A DNA stretch of 8,550 nucleotides, taken from assembly GCA_021796055.1 (NCBI GenBank), contig JAJYOS010000230.1, positions 1 to 8,550 of the forward strand. Direction: 5' to 3'. The stretch comes from Bacteroidota bacterium (lineage in GTDB: Bacteria > Bacteroidota > Kryptoniia > Kryptoniales > JAKASW01). The position numbers and the translations under genes were made by a program. The notes under the pieces are model-generated. The model saw nothing but the letters and a program-made list of their open reading frames with translations. It was not told where the DNA came from and searched no databases. This document shows positions 1-5,371 of the stretch, in pieces; positions within the stretch are counted from its first letter, which is position 1, and every line of letters begins with the position of its first letter.

Positions 1-1
1 G

Positions 2-619
2 TTCGAGTACAGGAATGAGCCACTGCAGACGCTGAAGAGTTTTATAATCACCGTCAGCGGAAGCGAGACAGCCCAGCGGGTTACTAAAGACGGGATCGTC
101 TTTGTGATAACCGACTTGAAGAAGGTCTGGGACAAGAAAAGACTCTTCCCGATACTCGGATCCGCGATTGAAGTCCTCAAGGACGAGCTGGGAATCGGGC
201 AGAAAATTTACTTCGACGAGATTGACATTATCGGAGAGAGCCAGACGGGCAAATACTACTGTTCGATGTGCAGGAAGTTCTTCGAGTTTTCCTCGCAGCG
301 GGAAACGATAACGTGCCCTCTCATGCCGCAGAAGTGCGTGGCTGTCCCTCACAGCCTCGACAAGATGAAATATTCACTGAAGGATTTGATTTCCGTGTAT
401 AGTCACACTCCGGACATCTACAAGCGTTTCATCGCCCTCCTTCCGCGGAAGGAAGGCTCGATTGAATATCTCGCGTCTCTGCTGAAGGAAGAGTGGCACT
501 TCGACGTAATGAAGAAGAGACTTAACTGCATAGCGGCGCAGATCGGGCTGACCGATGAAGTTGTGACCTGCCTGTCTGAAGAAGGCGACGGGATGAGACA
601 GATGGCGATGATGGGGTGA
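2..619 (+). CDS. Hypothetical protein with a four-cysteine cluster, 5'-partial
   Basis: The reading frame is open from the first bases of the window to a TGA at 617-619, giving 205 residues with the N-terminus outside. A GTG at 104 is in frame, but the coding-like sequence upstream of it argues that it is internal. I do not recognise the family. Visible features are a C-x2-C pair (residues 87 and 90 of the partial product) followed by C105 and C112, a spacing that could hold a zinc ion, then a largely helical, charged C-terminal half with further Cys at 176 and 190. There is no signal peptide or membrane segment in the visible part, so it is probably cytoplasmic. The last residues (RQMAMMG) run straight into a spacer of TGG-rich repeats. 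Function unknown; the zinc site is an inference from cysteine spacing only. Confidence 0.7.
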   Translation, partial: FEYRNEPLQTLKSFIITVSGSETAQRVTKDGIVFVITDLKKVWDKKRLFPILGSAIEVLKDELGIGQKIYFDEIDIIGESQTGKYYCSMCRKFFEFSSQRETITCPLMPQKCVAVPHSLDKMKYSLKDLISVYSHTPDIYKRFIALLPRKEGSIEYLASLLKEEWHFDVMKKRLNCIAAQIGLTDEVVTCLSEEGDGMRQMAMMG

Positions 620-622
620 ATT

Positions 623-687
623 TGGGAATAATGGAATTTTGGAAGATTGGAATGATGGATTACTGGATTGTTGGATAAATGAAAAGG
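623..687. repeat. Degenerate 8-bp tandem repeat (TGGAWNNN)
   Basis: Immediately after the upstream stop codon the DNA can be cut into consecutive octamers that all begin TGGA: TGGAATTT (632), TGGAAGAT (640), TGGAATGA (648), TGGATTAC (656), TGGATTGT (664) and TGGATAAA (672). A 9-base unit TGGGAATAA precedes them at 623 and a decayed unit TGAAAAGG follows at 680. The first four bases are invariant in all six central units and the last four vary. The tract contains no dyad and has no long open frame on the plus strand. Period and conservation are read directly from the sequence; origin and function are unknown. Confidence 0.75.
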
Positions 688-761
688 AAAAAATGGAAGT
701 CAGAGGCAGTAAACAGGGTGACGGCCGCTGACTGCAGAATAGACGACTAAAGAGGAAGCAC

Positions 762-1139
762 ATGAAATATCTTATATCATCCGAAGGAAATTCACTCGAG
801 AGCAGCGTGAGCTCGCATTTCGGCAGAGCACCATTCTTTCTCGTTTACGACGACGAGACGAAGGCACTCGAGGTCAAGACGAACGGAGACGGCGTCGATC
901 CTCATCTCGTGATTCGCGACGCGGCGAAGGCCGGCATAAAGAAAATGATCTGCGGCGGTATCGGACCGCACGCTTTTCAGGTGGCAGACAAATTCGAAGT
1001 TGAAGTCTGCATCACGTCGGGCATCCCGGTCGCAAAAGCCGTGGAGCTCGCTTCCCAGGGGAAACTTCCGGTTACCAAAGAACCGACTATGCAACATCAT
1101 CACGAACACGGGGAAGACGGACATTTGCATCGCCATTAA
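762..1139 (+). CDS. NifX/NifB-type dinitrogenase iron-molybdenum cofactor biosynthesis family protein
   Basis: This 125-residue protein has the compact alpha/beta fold of the Nitro_FeMo-Co family (PF02579). Diagnostic segments are the N-terminal strand MKYLISSEGN, the SSHFGRAPFF motif (residues 17-26), and the ICGGIGPHAF segment (63-72), with cysteines at 64 and 83. The C-terminus from residue 112 is rich in histidine (QHHHEHGEDGHLHRH), a tail seen in many small stand-alone members and likely to bind metal. The ATG has GAGGAAG at 752-758 in front of it. Nitrogenase maturation proteins of this fold bind FeMo-co or its precursors, but small stand-alone copies are widespread in non-fixing bacteria, and no nif gene is present here. 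A role in metal-sulfur cluster handling is therefore only inferred. Likely cytoplasmic and singly transcribed: its neighbours lie more than 140 bp away. Confidence 0.9.
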   Translation: MKYLISSEGNSLESSVSSHFGRAPFFLVYDDETKALEVKTNGDGVDPHLVIRDAAKAGIKKMICGGIGPHAFQVADKFEVEVCITSGIPVAKAVELASQGKLPVTKEPTMQHHHEHGEDGHLHRH

Positions 1140-1207
1140 CCGGGCCCGCTTCGGCTACGAAAAGATCGATAGATCCGTTTTAAGGGAGTTATTTACAAGG
1201 TACCGGC

Positions 1208-1236
1208 TTGGTTCTTCGGTGAGCCACCTCTAGATT
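1208..1236 (+). promoter_or_regulatory. Weak candidate promoter for the membrane-protein gene
   Basis: TTGGTT at 1208-1213 and TAGATT at 1231-1236 are separated by 17 bp, in the 178-bp spacer before the gene starting at 1318. Both boxes match the sigma70 consensus only partly (3/6 and 4/6). The rest of this spacer shows nothing else I can support. Confidence 0.2.
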
Positions 1237-1317
1237 GTTCGGGGAGGAGGAACTTCTTTTTCAAACGCGGCGGGGTTCCGAATCACTATCGACAAACCTA
1301 AGGACAAGAGGAGGATC

Positions 1318-1746
1318 ATGAACTGGAAAATCGCTTTTCTGCTTTCGCTTGCAGGGGTGGCGGTCGGGCTTGCCGAGGTGTTTGGCCTTTACGGAATTCC
1401 TCAACTCGTAGTGTGGGCGGCTGTGTTCGTCGGTTATGCAATGTTCCTCGCGAGAAATATTGACGGCGACTATTTCGTCCACGCGCTGCTTGCCAGCCTG
1501 CTAGCCGGACTCTGGGCCGGAACAATACATGCGGTTTTCATTAATGCTTACGTGGCTCACAACCCCGCGCTGCAGTCCGAATATGCGGTGCTTCCCAAGG
1601 GAACTCATCCACGACTCATGATGATAATGATGGGTCCGTTCTACGGCGCGATAAGGGGAGTAGTAGCCGGACTGCTCGCCGTCGCAGCTGGAAAATTCAT
1701 GAAGAGAAAAGAGCCGCTTCCCTCTCAGGAAACGAAGACTCAGTAA
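1318..1746 (+). CDS. Small integral membrane protein, four predicted helices
   Basis: The product has 142 residues. The ATG is preceded by a strong AGGAGG at 1309-1314, somewhat close at 3 bp. Hydrophobic segments lie at about residues 4-24, 27-45, 52-75 and 106-126. Between the third and fourth is a polar loop (about 78-104) containing HNPALQSEYAVLPKG, followed by a methionine-rich stretch, MMIMMG. The C-terminus is a short charged tail (KRKEPLPSQETKTQ) that should face the cytoplasm if the lysines follow the positive-inside rule. I do not recognise a named family, and the flanking genes (NifX-like protein and a broken DUF5694 gene) give no functional hint. It lacks a cleavable signal peptide and any catalytic motif I can identify. 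Confidence is in the gene being real, not in a function. Confidence 0.8.
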   Translation: MNWKIAFLLSLAGVAVGLAEVFGLYGIPQLVVWAAVFVGYAMFLARNIDGDYFVHALLASLLAGLWAGTIHAVFINAYVAHNPALQSEYAVLPKGTHPRLMMIMMGPFYGAIRGVVAGLLAVAAGKFMKRKEPLPSQETKTQ

Positions 1747-1857
1747 AGAACCGGTCCTTCTTAAGCAGTCACTCCGTCTTGCCGTGAAATCTGTTCGCGC
1801 GTAACCGGCTCAATGCCTCTACGTATTGTTTAGCCACTAACCAGGAGTGGTACAATC

Positions 1858-2452
1858 ATGATGAGAGTAATTCTTATAACCCTTTATGATTCATACCCGG
1901 ATGGAAAGCTCACGCTCGGGAGAAACGAAGTGTTTCAAATCGGATTCCGGCTCGGAAAACTTCTCGGGATCAAACGGCTGTCGTGCGTCGACGAACAGGG
2001 GGGATTTTACGGATACCTGGATACTCTATTTTCCGATTCGGCCCGCGCCGCAGGGTTCGAAGAATACTACTACCACAACCCCGATTCTCTCATACGAGAA
2101 GGAGTATTCCGGATTTTACGCTGCCGAGGACACGTTTCCGAGATCATCGGGAATAGTCCGGACACTTGGGCGGATCAACCAGCCGGGGCTTATTATGCAC
2201 TCTCAGGGAGCTTACTTCACGGGGGACTTCAAGTACGAGGAGAAGCCGGGCGATTTCACCGGCGTCGATTTCGAAACCTGCAGGTGGTACGACCGCAACC
2301 TCCGGATCTTCAGGAATATCCAGCGCATAACGGATGACCCGCGCGACAGGATTCCGGTTATCATCGGCGTCGGCCATCTCGGGCTGTTGAATTACTTCTT
2401 TCAATGCTCTCCCGAATATGAATGGGTTAGCCCGTCAGATTACCTGAAGTGA
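1858..2452 (+). pseudogene. DUF5694 family gene, N-terminally truncated and frameshifted
   Basis: Two overlapping frames each carry half of one DUF5694 protein (PF18950). The first, from ATG 1858 with AGGAG at 1843-1847, holds the conserved LTLGRNEVFQIGFRLGKLLG segment (residues 18-37). The second frame, ending with TGA at 2450-2452, holds the C-terminal core RWYDRNLRIFRNIQRI, the IIGVGHLG motif and the closing SPSDYLK. Reading must move +1 between about 2079 and 2105, near a CCCC run at 2079-2082, because the first frame loses family resemblance beyond DSL and the second gains it at EYSGFYAAED. Family members usually carry some 70-90 residues before the LY.SY..GK..L.RNE region, including a strand like VLGTFHF. 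Here only MMRVILIT precedes it, and the 110 bp upstream contains nothing resembling the missing part in any frame. Two independent lesions make a decayed gene more likely than a sequencing error. The family's activity is not established. Confidence 0.8.
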
Positions 2453-2478
2453 AATCACGGTGGATTCCGTCCCCGCGG

Positions 2479-2507
2479 TTGACCTGCAAGAGGACCGTGA
2501 ATATGCT
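2479..2507 (+). promoter_or_regulatory. Candidate sigma70-type promoter of the dehydrogenase gene
   Basis: TTGACC at 2479-2484 (5/6 to the -35 consensus) and TATGCT at 2502-2507 (4/6 to -10) are 17 bp apart, in the 130-bp gap between the broken DUF5694 gene and the SDR gene. Transcription would start near 2514, leaving a leader of about 70 bases before the ATG at 2583. An imperfect dyad overlaps the predicted start point. Confidence 0.45.
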
Positions 2508-2528
2508 AAATTCTCCCGACGGGAATTT
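2508..2528. promoter_or_regulatory. Operator-like inverted repeat at the predicted transcription start
   Basis: The arms AAATT (2508-2512) and AATTT (2524-2528), plus inner arms CCC (2515-2517) and GGG (2521-2523), form a dyad centred on GAC at 2518-2520, with two unpaired bases (CT, 2513-2514) on the left side only. It lies directly downstream of the candidate -10 box, a position typical of repressor operators. It could instead fold as a leader hairpin. No regulator gene is adjacent. Confidence 0.3.
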
Positions 2529-2582
2529 CCGTCACTGCAGGAAGGTTTGGAGGAACGAAACTGTGAGAAGGACGAATTCAAA

Positions 2583-3422
2583 ATGAGAGACAGTATCTGC
2601 ATGGTGACCGGTGCAAACGTCGGGATCGGGAGGGTGGCGGCTTTGGAGCTTGCGCGAACGGGTGCGACGGTCGTCATGGTCTGCCGCAACAAGGTGAAGG
2701 GCGAGAAGACGGCCGAGGAAATCAAGAAGTCGACCGGGAACAGCAATGTTCACCTGATAACCGGTGATCTGTCGTCACAGCGGGAGATACGAGACATCGC
2801 CGCGAAATATGAAGAAGAGTTCGGTGCGCTTCATGTTCTAGTGAATAATGCAGGCGGCTTGGTCCCGACGAGGCAGTTGTCCGTCGACGGCATCGAGAAG
2901 ACGTTTGCCGTCAATCATCTCGGCTATTTTTTTCTGACCAACCTTCTTCTTGAATTGCTCGTGAAGTCCGCACCGTCGCGCATAGTGAACGTTGCCTCCT
3001 CCGTACATCATTATGCGAAGATGGATTTCGACAACCTTCAGGGCGAGCGGAAATATCGGCAGTTTCAGGCATATGCTCTTTCCAAGCTTGAAAACGTACT
3101 CTTCACATATGAGCTTGCGCGGCGGCTGGATGGGACCGGGGTGACGGCAAATTGCATGGAACCTGGAGCGGTGTACTCGAATTTTTACAATAACTCCGGC
3201 TTCGGTCTGAGACTCTTCGCGTCGCTGTTCGGCTGGACGATGCGGACTCCGGAGAAGGGTGCCGAGACGGTCATATATCTCGCTTCTTCGCCGGAGGTGG
3301 AGGGAGTCACCGGCAAGTATTTCAAGGACAAGAAGGAATTGCCGTCGTCCGGCGTCTCGACGGATCCGGCGCTGTCAAAACGTCTGTGGGAATTGAGCGA
3401 GAGGATGACGATGCTGAATTGA
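2583..3422 (+). CDS. Short-chain dehydrogenase/reductase, retinol-dehydrogenase-like
   Basis: A classical SDR of 279 residues with a complete set of motifs: the dinucleotide-binding TGANVGIG (residues 9-16), Arg35 after the second strand (CRN, suggesting NADP(H) preference), GDLSS (61-65), NNAG (88-91), the structural Asn111 in AVNHLG, catalytic Ser139 in VASS, and Tyr164 and Lys168 in YALSK. The 25-residue distance from Ser to Tyr, with an intervening loop (HHYAKMDFDNLQGERKY), is typical of the RDH11-14/WW-oxidoreductase-like branch, which reduces or oxidises lipophilic carbonyls and alcohols. The frame is open upstream to 2460, but the extra residues lack SDR character. ATG 2583 sits 10 bp after AGAAGGA (2566-2572) and places the glycine motif at the usual distance from the N-terminus, so I prefer it. 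It is cytosolic with no membrane anchor. Substrate is unknown. A GC hairpin follows the stop. Confidence 0.92.
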   Translation: MRDSICMVTGANVGIGRVAALELARTGATVVMVCRNKVKGEKTAEEIKKSTGNSNVHLITGDLSSQREIRDIAAKYEEEFGALHVLVNNAGGLVPTRQLSVDGIEKTFAVNHLGYFFLTNLLLELLVKSAPSRIVNVASSVHHYAKMDFDNLQGERKYRQFQAYALSKLENVLFTYELARRLDGTGVTANCMEPGAVYSNFYNNSGFGLRLFASLFGWTMRTPEKGAETVIYLASSPEVEGVTGKYFKDKKELPSSGVSTDPALSKRLWELSERMTMLN

Positions 3423-3423
3423 A

Positions 3424-3441
3424 CCCGGCCGGAGCGCCGGG
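3424..3441 (+). terminator. GC-rich hairpin after the dehydrogenase, possible terminator
   Basis: CCCGGC (3424-3429) and GCCGGG (3436-3441) form a perfect 6-bp stem with a 6-base loop, beginning two bases after the stop codon. Only a short TTTT occurs, about ten bases further on, so this is a weak intrinsic terminator at best. Confidence 0.4.
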
Positions 3442-3500
3442 AAGTACGGTTTTGCAGGCAATAGGTCGTGTGAGGAATCTCAGCCAAATCAGGGGGAGTG

Positions 3501-3830
3501 ATGAGAATCGAAAATATTCCGTTTGAGGTTACTGACTGGAGCAAACAGGCGAGCGCCGGCACCGTGGGCCGCAGCGGCAGTGTGTTCTCCAGGGAAATTG
3601 ACCGCGGCGACATGCGCATCAGGCTTGTTGAGTACTCTGCGCTTTATGAAGCGGACCACTGGTGCTCAAAAGGTCACATCTTATGGGTGCTGGAGGGAGA
3701 CATGACAATTGAGCTGGAAGGCGGAAAGAGGTACGATCTGAAAGAAGGAACGAGTATGCTGGTCGGCGACAACGTTGTCCCTCATAAGGCTTACTCCAAA
3801 GACGGCGCTAAAATTATTATCATCGATTGA
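3501..3830 (+). CDS. DHCW-motif cupin fold protein
   Basis: This is a single-domain cupin of 109 residues. The opening MRIENIPFEVTDWS and the central ADHWCSKGHILWVLEG (residues 51-66) carry the Asp-His-Trp-Cys signature that defines the DHCW cupin family. His53, His59 and His95 (in NVVPHK) are candidate metal ligands, and the GAKIIIID end forms the last strand of the barrel. An in-frame GTG at 3498 directly abuts the ribosome-binding site AGGGGGAG (3491-3498), so ATG 3501 is the better start. It is cytoplasmic, with no signal peptide, and is a full-length family member. Family biochemistry is not established; small cupins often bind a divalent metal and act as isomerases, dioxygenases or sugar/ligand sensors. 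The promoter for the next gene pair appears to overlap its stop codon. Confidence 0.92.
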   Translation: MRIENIPFEVTDWSKQASAGTVGRSGSVFSREIDRGDMRIRLVEYSALYEADHWCSKGHILWVLEGDMTIELEGGKRYDLKEGTSMLVGDNVVPHKAYSKDGAKIIIID

Positions 3831-3855
3831 CTCTTCGGTGCGGTACCTTTACATT
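3827..3855 (+). promoter_or_regulatory. Candidate promoter for the DUF2752-TM2 pair
   Basis: TTGACT at 3827-3832 (5/6 to the -35 consensus) overlaps the cupin stop codon and is followed after exactly 17 bp by TACATT at 3850-3855 (4/6 to -10). Predicted initiation is near 3862, about 60 bases before the likely start codon at 3924. Confidence 0.35.
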
Positions 3856-3923
3856 CTTCTGATAACCGTTCGGGCAGCCGAGTCGTGAAGCAGCCATAAC
3901 ACTTACTTTTGATCGTGAATGAC

Positions 3924-4253
3924 ATGTTCGGGAATGAGAGCATCGCCGGGAAAGCGATCCGGGTGCTATATTGGGACATCGGTCTGGAGATACTCGTCTG
4001 GACATCTGCCCTGATATATCTTGCGGTCTTCAATCCATACCTCCAAAGCGACTTCACAATCTGCCCTTTCTCCAGACTCGGCTTCCATCATTGTCCGGGT
4101 TGCGGCCTGGGAAGGGCGGTGTCGTTTCTTCTTCACGGGGACCCGCAACTCTCCCTTCAGACGCATATTCTTGGAGTTCCCGCAACTGTCGTCCTGATAT
4201 ACCGTATAATTTCTTTGTTGAATCAGGCGTTACGGAAAAAAGGATTGCAGTAG
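3924..4253 (+). CDS. DUF2752 domain membrane protein
   Basis: The product is 109 residues. The family signature of DUF2752 (PF10825) is clear: CPFSRLGF at 47-54 followed by CPGCGLGRA at 57-65, where most members have CPxCGxTRA. Two hydrophobic helices flank it (about 20-37 and 82-100), so the cysteine-rich segment is held at the membrane surface. The start is uncertain. ATG 3924 gives a normal-length member, but no good ribosome-binding site precedes it; an in-frame TTG at 3909 and a GTG at 3915 are alternatives with no better context. The stop lies 26 bp before the TM2 gene, so the two are probably co-transcribed. DUF2752 and TM2 genes are often neighbours in Bacteroidota relatives. Function is unknown; the paired CxxC-like cysteines suggest metal or redox chemistry, which is inference. 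Confidence 0.88.
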   Translation: MFGNESIAGKAIRVLYWDIGLEILVWTSALIYLAVFNPYLQSDFTICPFSRLGFHHCPGCGLGRAVSFLLHGDPQLSLQTHILGVPATVVLIYRIISLLNQALRKKGLQ

Positions 4254-4268
4254 TTTTTTCACTAAACG

Positions 4269-4274
4269 AAGGAG
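4269..4274 (+). promoter_or_regulatory. Ribosome-binding site deciding the TM2 gene start
   Basis: AAGGAG, a perfect core anti-16S match, ends 5 bp before the ATG at 4280. It rules out the much longer open frame that begins inside the DUF2752 gene at 3971. Confidence 0.75.
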
Positions 4275-4279
4275 TTGAA

Positions 4280-4627
4280 ATGGCAAACATATTTGAGCTG
4301 ATGCCGATGCTTCAGGGTGATGAGTTGATGTATGTGCAGAATGTGATAAAGGATATGAACGACGATCAGGCGAGGTTGTTTGCAAATGTTTACAACGTCA
4401 GGAGAAAGGACCCTCAGCTGGTTCTGCTCCTTTCTGCGCTTGGATTCATAGGCATAGGCGGCGTACAAAGGTTCGTTCTCGGCCAGGTGGGAATGGGCCT
4501 CCTCTACCTGCTGACAGCGGGACTCTGCCTTATCGGGACTATTGTAGACATGGTGAATCATAAGAGGCTCGCGTTTGAATACAACGTCATGGTCGCCGCA
4601 GAAGTCTCGAAGATTGTGAAGCAATAA
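4280..4627 (+). CDS. TM2 domain-containing protein
   Basis: The 115-residue product has an N-terminal soluble helical part (1-42, acidic, with ELMPMLQGDELMYVQNVIKD) and a TM2 domain (PF05154) from about 43 to 93. The TM2 pattern is visible as GIGGVQRFVLGQVGMGLLY: the short turn between two helices that normally reads GxxDRFYLG. Here Gln63 replaces the usual Asp of the DRF motif. The Gly-Thr-Ile-Val-Asp-Met-Val end of helix two matches the family. A cytoplasmic tail of about 22 residues follows. It is placed 26 bp after the DUF2752 gene, with its own strong ribosome-binding site. Bacterial TM2 proteins are small membrane proteins of undefined function. The conserved pairing with DUF2752 suggests a joint membrane role. 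Confidence 0.92.
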   Translation: MANIFELMPMLQGDELMYVQNVIKDMNDDQARLFANVYNVRRKDPQLVLLLSALGFIGIGGVQRFVLGQVGMGLLYLLTAGLCLIGTIVDMVNHKRLAFEYNVMVAAEVSKIVKQ

Positions 4628-4657
4628 GCCGGGGCGAAAGAGTTCCGGTCACGCATC

Positions 4658-4670
4658 GTCCCTTAGGGAC
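4658..4670. repeat. Short palindromic hairpin GTCCC-TTA-GGGAC
   Basis: A perfect 5-bp stem with a 3-base loop in the 182-bp gap after the TM2 gene. There is no T tract, so it is not a normal intrinsic terminator. Its shape resembles repetitive extragenic palindromes, but only one copy is present here. The rest of the gap holds a weak AGTGA/TCACT stem at 4754-4768 and no gene. Confidence 0.3.
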
Positions 4671-4791
4671 AAATTCGGGTCGTGTATTAAACGTGAACGG
4701 CGCAGGAAGTATGCGCGCTAGAGCGTTCTTCAGTGCATCAGCCAGGACAAGTCAGTGATCTCTTCACTAACCCGCATGTCACACGGAATTG

Positions 4792-4799
4792 AAGGAGGG
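4792..4799 (+). promoter_or_regulatory. Ribosome-binding site deciding the DUF3788 gene start
   Basis: AAGGAGGG lies 10 bp upstream of ATG 4810. An in-frame TTG at 4789 falls before this site and would translate through it, so the ATG is the start. Confidence 0.7.
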
Positions 4800-4809
4800 A
4801 GACAGGTCT

Positions 4810-5232
4810 ATGGAGGAGAATGTATTTGGCGATAAGACGTTCGTTCCGGACGGGACAAGCGTCCTGGAGGCTCTCGGCGAGACCGGTAATCTGTGGCTGC
4901 AGCTGAGGAGAGAGGTACAGGACGATTACGGTCCGGCGATAGAAGAGTGGAAGTACTACGGCGCGAAAACCGGTTGGACCATGAGGTTCGCGTCCAAGAG
5001 GGGCAGTCTGTTTTTCTTCAGCGCGATGAGAGGGGGGTTCTGTCTTTCGTTTGTGCTTGGAGAAAAGGCGGTGGAAGCAGCATTGCGGAGCGACCTTCCG
5101 AAGGATATCCTGGACACGATAAGCGGCGCCGCGGCGCATGAAGGAGGAAAGAGTCTCCGTATCGAAGTCAGGGACAAAGAGATGGCGGATGTAGTCAGAA
5201 AATTGCTGAAATTCAAGATGGAGACAAAATGA
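4810..5232 (+). CDS. DUF3788 domain protein
   Basis: A complete 140-residue soluble protein that matches DUF3788 (PF12663) over its length. Recognisable blocks are the WLQLRREVQDDYGPAIEEWK helix (29-48), KTGWTMRFASKRGSLFFF (53-70), GGFCLSFVLGEKAVEAAL (75-92), and the SDLPKDILDTI and KSLRIEV blocks near residues 94-104 and 114-120. In family members the Trp/Tyr-rich centre and alternating strands form an alpha-beta domain resembling the small YdhG/DUF1801 fold group; that structural comparison is from memory and uncertain. No catalytic motif, signal peptide or membrane segment is present, so it is probably cytoplasmic. It stands alone, with gaps of 182 and 139 bp on either side. Function unknown. 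Confidence 0.88.
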   Translation: MEENVFGDKTFVPDGTSVLEALGETGNLWLQLRREVQDDYGPAIEEWKYYGAKTGWTMRFASKRGSLFFFSAMRGGFCLSFVLGEKAVEAALRSDLPKDILDTISGAAAHEGGKSLRIEVRDKEMADVVRKLLKFKMETK

Positions 5233-5281
5233 GGGCTGGTTCGGAAAAACATGAAGCCTCCTGCAGCGGCGGACGAAACAA

Positions 5282-5298
5282 CCGTTTGCAGCGAACGG
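5282..5298 (+). other. Stem-loop between the DUF3788 and DUF2007 genes
   Basis: CCGTTTG pairs with CGAACGG (one T-G wobble) around a CAG loop, a 7-bp stem. It lies 50 bp after the DUF3788 stop and is not followed by a T tract. Its right half overlaps the spacer of the candidate promoter beginning at 5286, so it may be regulatory or incidental. Confidence 0.25.
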
Positions 5299-5314
5299 AA
5301 TAAGCTGTTATCAT
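5286..5314 (+). promoter_or_regulatory. Candidate promoter for the zinc-ribbon/DUF2007 gene
   Basis: TTGCAG at 5286-5291 (4/6) and TATCAT at 5309-5314 (5/6 to the -10 consensus) are 17 bp apart. Transcription would begin near 5321, about 50 bases before the ATG at 5372. Confidence 0.4.
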
Positions 5315-5371
5315 TCGAGAAAGAACGATGTGTGAAAGGTCCGAACCCAGAGAATGACGGGAGGTAGTGAT

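Noticed and set aside
623..687. CRISPR array or minisatellite
   Set aside because: Units are 8 bp with no spacers, far shorter than CRISPR repeats, and only half of each unit is conserved.
374..763. Long open frame on the minus strand across the first spacer
   Set aside because: It is antisense to the partial gene and to the TGGA octamer tract; its serine/proline/phenylalanine-rich peptide is simply the translated repeat, and there is no ribosome-binding site or family resemblance.
1744..1765. Terminator after the membrane-protein gene
   Set aside because: The AAGAA/TTCTT pairing is only 5 A-T-rich base pairs with a 7-base loop and no T run, too weak to call.
2079..2105. Programmed +1 frameshift in the DUF5694 gene
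   Set aside because: There is no stop codon or internal Shine-Dalgarno at the junction as in known +1 sites, and the missing N-terminus points to decay.
3971..4279. TM2 gene starting inside the DUF2752 gene
   Set aside because: The frame is open, but the residues before 4280 are the out-of-frame shadow of DUF2752, and the AAGGAG site fixes the start at ATG 4280.
4628..4809. tRNA or small RNA gene in the longest gap
   Set aside because: The ATTCGGGTC stretch looks vaguely like a T-arm, but no cloverleaf, acceptor stem or anticodon arm can be built around it.
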